DNA of 64,000 bases from Streptomyces exfoliatus (GTDB taxonomy: Bacteria; Actinomycetota; Actinomycetes; Streptomycetales; Streptomycetaceae), in contig NZ_KL647056.1 in assembly GCF_000725545.1 (NCBI RefSeq), positions 186,001 to 250,000 of the forward strand, read 5' to 3'. The notes under the pieces are model-generated. The model saw nothing but the letters and a program-made list of their open reading frames with translations. It was not told where the DNA came from and ran no database searches. The position numbers and the translations under genes are program-made. How positions within the stretch are numbered: the first letter of the stretch is position 1; the number at the start of each line of letters is the position of its first letter. Shown in pieces: positions 59,412-64,000 of this stretch.

Positions 59412-60571
59412 CCCGGCCGCGAGCGCCACGGCAGCTCCGCCGTCACCGTCGTCGGACCGCCCTCCGGCGACTCCACGACCAGGAGCCCGTCCACCGCGCC
59501 GAGCCGCTCCGCGAGCCCCGCGAGCCCCGTACCGCCGTCGAGGCGTGCTCCGCCCGAGCCGTCGTCCGCCACCCGCAGCAGCAGCCGGTCCTCCGCCCGC
59601 CACACGTCCACGGAGGCGGACCGGGCGCGCGCGTGCTTGGAGACGTTCTGGAGGAGCTCCGACACCGTGAAGTACGCGATGCCCTCGATCGCCTCCGCCG
59701 GTCGCTCCGCCAGGTCCACCGACACCTTCACCGGAACCGTGCACCGCGCGGAGACCGAGGAGAGCGCGGCGCTGAGCCCCCGGTCGGTGAGGACCGCGGG
59801 GTGGATGCCCCGGGCCAGGTCCCGCAGCTCCTGGAGCGCGAGCTTCACCTCGCCGTGCGCCTCGTCGACCATCGCCGCGGCCGTCTCCGGGTCTTCGAGC
59901 AGCTTCTCCTTCGCCAGGCCGAGCCCCATCGCCAGCGCCACGAGCCGGGCCTGCGCGCCGTCGTGCAGGTCGCGTTCGATGCGCCGCAGGTCGGCCGCGG
60001 CGGTGTCGACGACCACGCCCCGGTCCGACTCCAGCTCGGCGATCCGCCGCTCCAGCTCGTCGGAGGGCGAGAGCAGCCCCCGGACCATGCCCCGGTCGGC
60101 GTTGGCCAGACCCCGGGAGAGGAAGGGGAGCACGGGCCACAGGACGATGAGCGAGACCAGGGCGAGCGTGAAGGTCACGATCCCCCAGGGCAGCCGGATC
60201 AGCCCGTACAGCTGGGTCCGCCAGGCCACCGGGTCCTTCAGCGAGGTCCACAGCCAGCCGAAGAAGCCGTCGCGCGACGGCAGCGGGGACGGCTCGGCGA
60301 CCTCGACGTCGAGCAGCCCGCGCGCCCGCGCCCGCTCCGACCGGCCGATCAGCCGCGCGCCGCGCAGCCCGAGGGCGAGCAGCGGCAGCCCGATCACGGT
60401 GACCGAGAGACCGACGCCGAGGAGCACGCTCACGACGGCGTAGACGAAGCCGACCAGGGCGGTGAGGAGATTGGAGAGGAGGAAGGCGATCTCCTTCCAC
60501 GTCTCCTTGCCGTAGGCGGTGCGCTGCGGCGGACGGGGGGCGGGAGGGGAGGATTCATGATCGGCGCTCAT
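59405..60571 (-). CDS. Sensor histidine kinase, HisKA_3 type (copy 2)
   Basis: The product is 388 aa. ATG 60571 is preceded by GGGGAG but at very short spacing, so the exact start is uncertain. Membrane helices lie within residues about 30-190. The phosphoacceptor segment RRIERDLHDGAQARLVALAMGLGLAKEKL and ATPase segments YFTVSELLQNVSKHARARS and LAERLGAVDGLLVVESPEGGPTTVTAELPW are near-copies of those in the other kinase. The most different part is the sensor/membrane region, so the pair may detect different signals and feed one regulator. The second nuo cluster begins divergently, about 160 bp upstream. Confidence 0.92.
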   Translation of the reverse strand: MSADHESSPPAPRPPQRTAYGKETWKEIAFLLSNLLTALVGFVYAVVSVLLGVGLSVTVIGLPLLALGLRGARLIGRSERARARGLLDVEVAEPSPLPSRDGFFGWLWTSLKDPVAWRTQLYGLIRLPWGIVTFTLALVSLIVLWPVLPFLSRGLANADRGMVRGLLSPSDELERRIAELESDRGVVVDTAAADLRRIERDLHDGAQARLVALAMGLGLAKEKLLEDPETAAAMVDEAHGEVKLALQELRDLARGIHPAVLTDRGLSAALSSVSARCTVPVKVSVDLAERPAEAIEGIAYFTVSELLQNVSKHARARSASVDVWRAEDRLLLRVADDGSGGARLDGGTGLAGLAERLGAVDGLLVVESPEGGPTTVTAELPWRSRPGV

Positions 60572-60678
60572 GCTCCCCAGACTGCCGGTCGGCGGCCGCG
60601 CGACGCCATGGGGGAGGTCGGTGAGAGAGAGGGGGGATATCCCCACCCGCGACTGCTTACGGCGCCTTTAGCAGGGCC

Positions 60679-60684
60679 TAGACT
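60679..60684 (+). promoter_or_regulatory. Possible -10 of second nuo cluster
   Basis: TAGACT lies 48 bp upstream of the nuoA2 GTG. No clear -35 is seen. A GGGGATATCCCC palindrome (60633-60644) lies about 35 bp further upstream and may be regulatory. Confidence 0.35.
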
Positions 60685-60732
60685 CGCGTCCGTACAGAAG
60701 TGACCCATGAGACACGAGACCGAGGGGCGGAC

Positions 60733-61134
60733 GTGCGGGAACCGACCGTTGTCGCGGCCGACGCGGCGGACTACTTCCAGACGTACTCCGTCGTCGGCCT
60801 GCTCGCCGTCGTCGGCGTGCTCTTCGTCGCCGTGGCGTTCGGCGCGGGCCGGCTGCTGAGGCCCGTCGTGCCCACGCCCGAGAAACTCCTCACCTACGAG
60901 TGCGGTGTCGACCCCGTGGGGGAGGGCTGGGCGCACACCCAGGTCCGCTACTACGTGTACGCCTTCCTCTACGTCATCTTCGCCGTCGACTCGATCTTCC
61001 TCTTCCCCTGGGCGACGGTCTTCGCGGCACCCGGTTACGGGGCCACGACCCTGGTCGAGATGTTCGTCTTCCTGGGCTTCCTCGCCGTGGGGCTGCTCTA
61101 CGCATACAAGAAGGGCGTCCTGACATGGACGTGA
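60733..61134 (+). CDS. nuoA2: NuoA2, complex I subunit A (second cluster)
   Basis: The product is 133 aa. GTG 60733 has GAGGGG upstream; GTG 60700 in the same frame is possible. Three membrane helices are visible, and the NuoA loop [20 protein letters not shown] and [23 protein letters not shown] are conserved. It is clearly diverged from NuoA of the first cluster. It overlaps nuoB2 by 10 nt. Confidence 0.93.
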   Translation: MREPTVVAADAADYFQTYSVVGLLAVVGVLFVAVAFGAGRLLRPVVPTPEKLLTYECGVDPVGEGWAHTQVRYYVYAFLYVIFAVDSIFLFPWATVFAAPGYGATTLVEMFVFLGFLAVGLLYAYKKGVLTWT

Positions 61135-61688
61135 CCCCGCTCCCCGCCCCGAAGCTGGGGACGCTCGCGCGCCTGGCCCCGGAGCCGATGAAGGTGGTCC
61201 TGAATTGGGGCCGCCGCTACAGCCTGTGGGTCTTCAACTTCGGCCTCGCCTGCTGCGCGATCGAGTTCATCGCCGCGTCGATGGCCCGGCACGACTTCAT
61301 CCGGCTCGGCGTCATCCCGTTCGCGCCGGGCCCGCGCCAGGCCGACCTGATGATCGTCTCCGGCACCGTGACGGACAAGATGGCCCCGGCCGTCAAGCGC
61401 CTCTACGAGCAGATGCCGGAGCCGAAGTACGTCATCTCCTTCGGCGCCTGCTCGAACTGCGGCGGCCCGTACTGGGACTCGTACGCGGTCACCAAGGGCG
61501 TCGACCAGATCATCCCCGTCGACGTGTACGTTCCGGGCTGCCCGCCGCGCCCCGAAGCGCTGCTCCAGGGCATCCTCAAGCTCCAGGAGAAGATCGCGCG
61601 CGAGAGCCTGGCGGAGCGGTACGCGTCGACGGCGACGGTCACGGAACTGACGAGCCCGCTGGTGCCCCCGCCGGGAGGCACGGCATGA
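61125..61688 (+). CDS. nuoB2: NuoB2, complex I N2-cluster subunit (second cluster)
   Basis: The product is 187 aa from ATG 61125, inside the end of nuoA2. The N2 ligands are kept: [10 protein letters not shown], the Cys of [21 protein letters not shown] and [10 protein letters not shown]. There is one additional Cys (SNC) next to the third ligand that NuoB1 lacks. It should be able to bind the same [4Fe-4S] centre. It overlaps nuoC2 (ATGA). Confidence 0.95.
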   Translation: MDVTPLPAPKLGTLARLAPEPMKVVLNWGRRYSLWVFNFGLACCAIEFIAASMARHDFIRLGVIPFAPGPRQADLMIVSGTVTDKMAPAVKRLYEQMPEPKYVISFGACSNCGGPYWDSYAVTKGVDQIIPVDVYVPGCPPRPEALLQGILKLQEKIARESLAERYASTATVTELTSPLVPPPGGTA

Positions 61689-62848
61689 CCGCCCCCGCCT
61701 ACGACTCCCTCCCCGACTCCGTGACCGAGGTCTTCGGCGAGGAGGCGACGGCGGAGCGGGCGTACGACCTGCTGACCGTCGACGTCCCGCCGGCGTCCTG
61801 GATCACGGCGCTCACCACGGCCCGGGACGCGCTGGGCTGCACGTACTTCGACTGGCTGAGCGCGGTCGACGAGCCGGGCACGGGCTTCCGGGTCTGCGCG
61901 CACGTCGTGTCGCTCGCGGAGGGCCGCCCGCGCCGCCTCCTCGTCCGTACGACGGTCCCGCACGACGCCCCCGTCCTGCCCACGGCGATCGGGGTGTACG
62001 CGGGCGCGGGCTGGCACGAGCGCGAGACCCACGAGATGTTCGGCGTCGACTTCACCGGCCACCCGCACCTCGTCCCCCTCCTCCTCCCCGACAACTTCGA
62101 GGGCCACCCGCTGCGCAAGGACTTCGTCCTCGCGGCCCGGGTCGCCAAGGCGTGGCCGGGCGCGAAGGAGCCGGGCGAGTCGCACGACGGCGGCCCGAAG
62201 CGCCGCCAGATGCTCCCGCCGGGTGTCCCGGACCCCAACGAGTGGGGCCCCCTGAAGGGCCAGCTCCCGCCTGCCCCGGCCCGCCCCGCCCGAGCGGCGG
62301 GAGACCGTCCGGCCCGCGCGGCGGCGGCCGACCGCCCGCCCCGCCGCGCCCGCTCCGTGTCGGAGGGCTCGGCGAGCCAAGCGGAAGCGACCACTCCGCC
62401 CCCGGCGGACGCGCCGGCCGAGACACCCCGCCCACCGCGCCGCTCCCGCTCGGTCGCGGAGGGCTCGGCGAGCCAGGCGGTACCGCCTTCGGACGACGCG
62501 ACCGCGCCCGGCACCCCGACCCCCGAGGCCCGCCCGCCGCGCCGCTCCCGCTCGGCTTCGGAGGGCTCGGCGAGCCAGTCGGCCCCGGACGCCCCCGCGC
62601 CGAGCACGGAGGCCGCCGGTCCCGCCGCTCCCCGTACCCGCAGTGCGGACGCCCCCTGGCACCACGCCCGTCCGGCCTTCGACGAGGAACCGACCCCTCA
62701 GAAGGCCCCGGAGGCGAAGCCGGAGCCCGGCCCGCCCGTCGAGCCGGCCGCCCCGGCCGAGCCCGACGCCCCGGCCGCAGGCCCCGACACCGCCGCGCAG
62801 GGCGACGACACCGACCCCACCACCCCCGCCGGAGGCGATCCCGCGTGA
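61685..62848 (+). CDS. nuoC2: NuoC2, complex I 30-kDa subunit with long repeat-bearing C-terminal tail
   Basis: The product is 387 aa from ATG 61685 (ATGA overlap). The 30-kDa core is residues about 20-160, ending [23 protein letters not shown] and [10 protein letters not shown]. After about residue 180 comes a disordered Pro/Ala-rich tail of about 200 residues containing three near copies of PPRR(A/S)RSxxEGSASQ (DNA at roughly 62337-62381, 62433-62477, 62535-62579). Such a tail is unlike NuoC1 and other family members I know. It may be a binding platform or phosphorylated segment. No NuoD domain is fused here and none follows. Confidence 0.92.
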   Translation: MTAPAYDSLPDSVTEVFGEEATAERAYDLLTVDVPPASWITALTTARDALGCTYFDWLSAVDEPGTGFRVCAHVVSLAEGRPRRLLVRTTVPHDAPVLPTAIGVYAGAGWHERETHEMFGVDFTGHPHLVPLLLPDNFEGHPLRKDFVLAARVAKAWPGAKEPGESHDGGPKRRQMLPPGVPDPNEWGPLKGQLPPAPARPARAAGDRPARAAAADRPPRRARSVSEGSASQAEATTPPPADAPAETPRPPRRSRSVAEGSASQAVPPSDDATAPGTPTPEARPPRRSRSASEGSASQSAPDAPAPSTEAAGPAAPRTRSADAPWHHARPAFDEEPTPQKAPEAKPEPGPPVEPAAPAEPDAPAAGPDTAAQGDDTDPTTPAGGDPA

Positions 62849-63813
62849 ACGACGTACTCGACGTCGCCCTCCGGCTGCTCGTCGTCTTCGCCGTCTTCCT
62901 CGTGCTGCCCCTCGTCGTCGGACAGACCGAGCACAAGGTCATGGCCCACATGCAGGGCCGTCTCGGCCCCATGTACGCCGGTGGCTTCCACGGCTGGGCC
63001 CAGCTCGTCGCCGACGGCGTGAAGTTCGCGCAGAAGGAGGACGTGGTCCCCAAGGACGCCGACCGCCGGGTCTTCCAGCTCGCGCCGGCCGTCGCCCTCC
63101 TCCCGTACCTCCTCGTCCTCGTCGCGATCCCCATCGGGCCGAGCGAGGGGGCCGTCGGTCAGGTCGTCGACGCGGGCATCTTCTTCGTCCTCGCCGTGAT
63201 GGGCGTCGGCGTGCTCGGCAGCCTGATGGCCGGCTGGGCGTCCGCCAACAAGTTCTCGCTGCTCGGCGGCCTCCGTACCGCCGCCCAGCTCCTCGCGTAC
63301 GAGCTTCCGATGCTGCTCGCCGCCGCCTCCGTGGCGATGGCCGCCGGCACCGTCTCCCTCCCCGGCATCCTGAACGCCTTCGAGTGGTGGTGGCTGCCCT
63401 GGCAGATCGTCGGCGCCCTCGTCTTCTTCGTGGCGGGGCTCGCGGAGCTCCAGCGGCCCCCGTTCGACATGCCGGTCGCCGACTCGGAGATCATCTTCGG
63501 CGCGTACACCGAGTACACCGGTCTCCGTTTCGCCCTGTTCCTGCTCGCCGAGTACGCCGGCATCGTCGTCCTGTGCGGTCTCACCACCGTCCTCTTCCTC
63601 GGCGGCTGGCACGGCCCCTTCGGCGCGGACGGCCTCGGCTGGGTCTGGACCCTCCTGAAGACCGCCCTCCTCGCGTTCGTCGTCATCTGGCTGCGGGTGA
63701 GCTACCCGCGGCTCCGTGAGGACCAGCTCCAGAAGCTGGCCTGGACGACGCTCGTCCCGCTCGCCCTCGCGCAGATCGCGCTCACCGGCATCGTGAAGGT
63801 GGCGATCCAGTAA
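62845..63813 (+). CDS. nuoH2: NuoH2, complex I membrane subunit (second cluster)
   Basis: The product is 322 aa from GTG 62845 (GTGA overlap with nuoC2, GGAGG upstream). Eight membrane helices are likely. The family segments [38 protein letters not shown] and [27 protein letters not shown] are present. It lacks the Pro-rich tail of NuoH1. It follows nuoC2 directly, so nuoD, E, F and G are absent from this part of the cluster. Confidence 0.95.
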   Translation: MNDVLDVALRLLVVFAVFLVLPLVVGQTEHKVMAHMQGRLGPMYAGGFHGWAQLVADGVKFAQKEDVVPKDADRRVFQLAPAVALLPYLLVLVAIPIGPSEGAVGQVVDAGIFFVLAVMGVGVLGSLMAGWASANKFSLLGGLRTAAQLLAYELPMLLAAASVAMAAGTVSLPGILNAFEWWWLPWQIVGALVFFVAGLAELQRPPFDMPVADSEIIFGAYTEYTGLRFALFLLAEYAGIVVLCGLTTVLFLGGWHGPFGADGLGWVWTLLKTALLAFVVIWLRVSYPRLREDQLQKLAWTTLVPLALAQIALTGIVKVAIQ

Positions 63814-64000
63814 TGGCCCCCCTTTTCCCACCCTCCCGGCCCGGCATTCCCGGTTCCGGCCTCGCCAAGGGCCTCGCCGTCACTCTCCGCACGATGACGA
63901 AGAAGACCGTCACCGCGCAGTACCCGGACGTCCAGCCCGAGCTGCCGCCCCGCACCCGCGGGGTCATCGGACTGTTCGAGGAGAACTGCACGGTCTGCAT
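63813..64000 (+). CDS. nuoI2: NuoI2, complex I ferredoxin-type subunit (3' end cut by window edge)
   Basis: ATG 63813 overlaps the nuoH2 stop as TAATG. Sixty-two codons are visible: a Pro-rich start, [23 protein letters not shown] (membrane-surface helix as in NuoI) and FEENCTVC, which begins the first [4Fe-4S] motif. The protein continues beyond the window. Identification rests on position and this short match. Confidence 0.85.
   Translation, partial: MAPLFPPSRPGIPGSGLAKGLAVTLRTMTKKTVTAQYPDVQPELPPRTRGVIGLFEENCTVC

Overview
The window is high-GC (about 70% or more) actinobacterial chromosome, almost certainly Streptomyces or a close relative. Supporting signs are frequent GTG/TTG starts, the futalosine menaquinone genes, a complete 14-gene nuo operon plus a second partial nuo cluster, an LAxTG cell-wall protein, several secreted proteins, and gene order matching what I recall of the core around S. 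coelicolor SCO4505-SCO4603. I found no tRNA, rRNA, CRISPR array, transposase or prophage.

Layout. 1-3.2 kb: a truncated secreted protein, DinB-like and DUF1992 proteins, a secreted M23 peptidase, and a cold-shock protein with a hairpin in its leader. 3.4-12.2 kb: menaquinone genes (mqnA, mqnC, menG and a geranylgeranyl-reductase-like FAD protein) interspersed with an imidazolonepropionase-like protein, an ECF sigma factor with a linked membrane protein, and a secreted pair (phosphodiester glycosidase plus a frameshifted peptidase-inhibitor I36-like gene). 12.2-13.1 kb: a secreted NlpC/P60 hydrolase. 13.1-13.8 kb: a 670-bp regulatory interval with a clear Rex-type operator. 13.8-29.5 kb: nuoA-N, most junctions overlapping start/stop codons. 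29.6-41.7 kb: secreted proteins, fumarylacetoacetase, a coiled-coil LAxTG protein, a CocE-type hydrolase, a POT peptide transporter, a long-chain prenyl diphosphate synthase, a LolA-like protein, an M28 aminopeptidase and a GNAT enzyme. 41.7-48.3 kb: DUF4291, two HxlR regulators each divergent from a neighbour (MFS exporter; NmrA-like oxidoreductase), a TM-helix channel-like protein and RarD. 48.4-53.7 kb: a lipoprotein coupled to two tandem proteins fusing a Ser/Thr kinase to an extracytoplasmic solute-binding domain. 53.8-60.6 kb: KorAB, a response regulator and two paralogous histidine kinases separated by a 47-bp tandem repeat. 60.7-64 kb: a second nuo cluster (A2, B2, C2, H2, I2...), running off the end.

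How it fits together. mqnA, mqnC, menG, the reductase-like protein and the prenyl diphosphate synthase plausibly make and modify menaquinone, the electron acceptor of complex I encoded by nuoA-N. The Rex-type site suggests nuo responds to NADH/NAD+. The second nuo cluster has no nuoD/E/F/G between C2 and H2 and lies near KorAB, which reduces ferredoxin. A ferredoxin-fed variant complex I is a reasonable but untested idea.

The items most worth checking are the partial second complex I with its repeat-bearing NuoC2 tail, the kinase/solute-binding fusions, the paired histidine kinases with the repeat between them, the frameshifted I36-like gene, the shortened P-domain of the M28 peptidase, and the short-repeat clusters upstream of nuoA and of the prenyl synthase.
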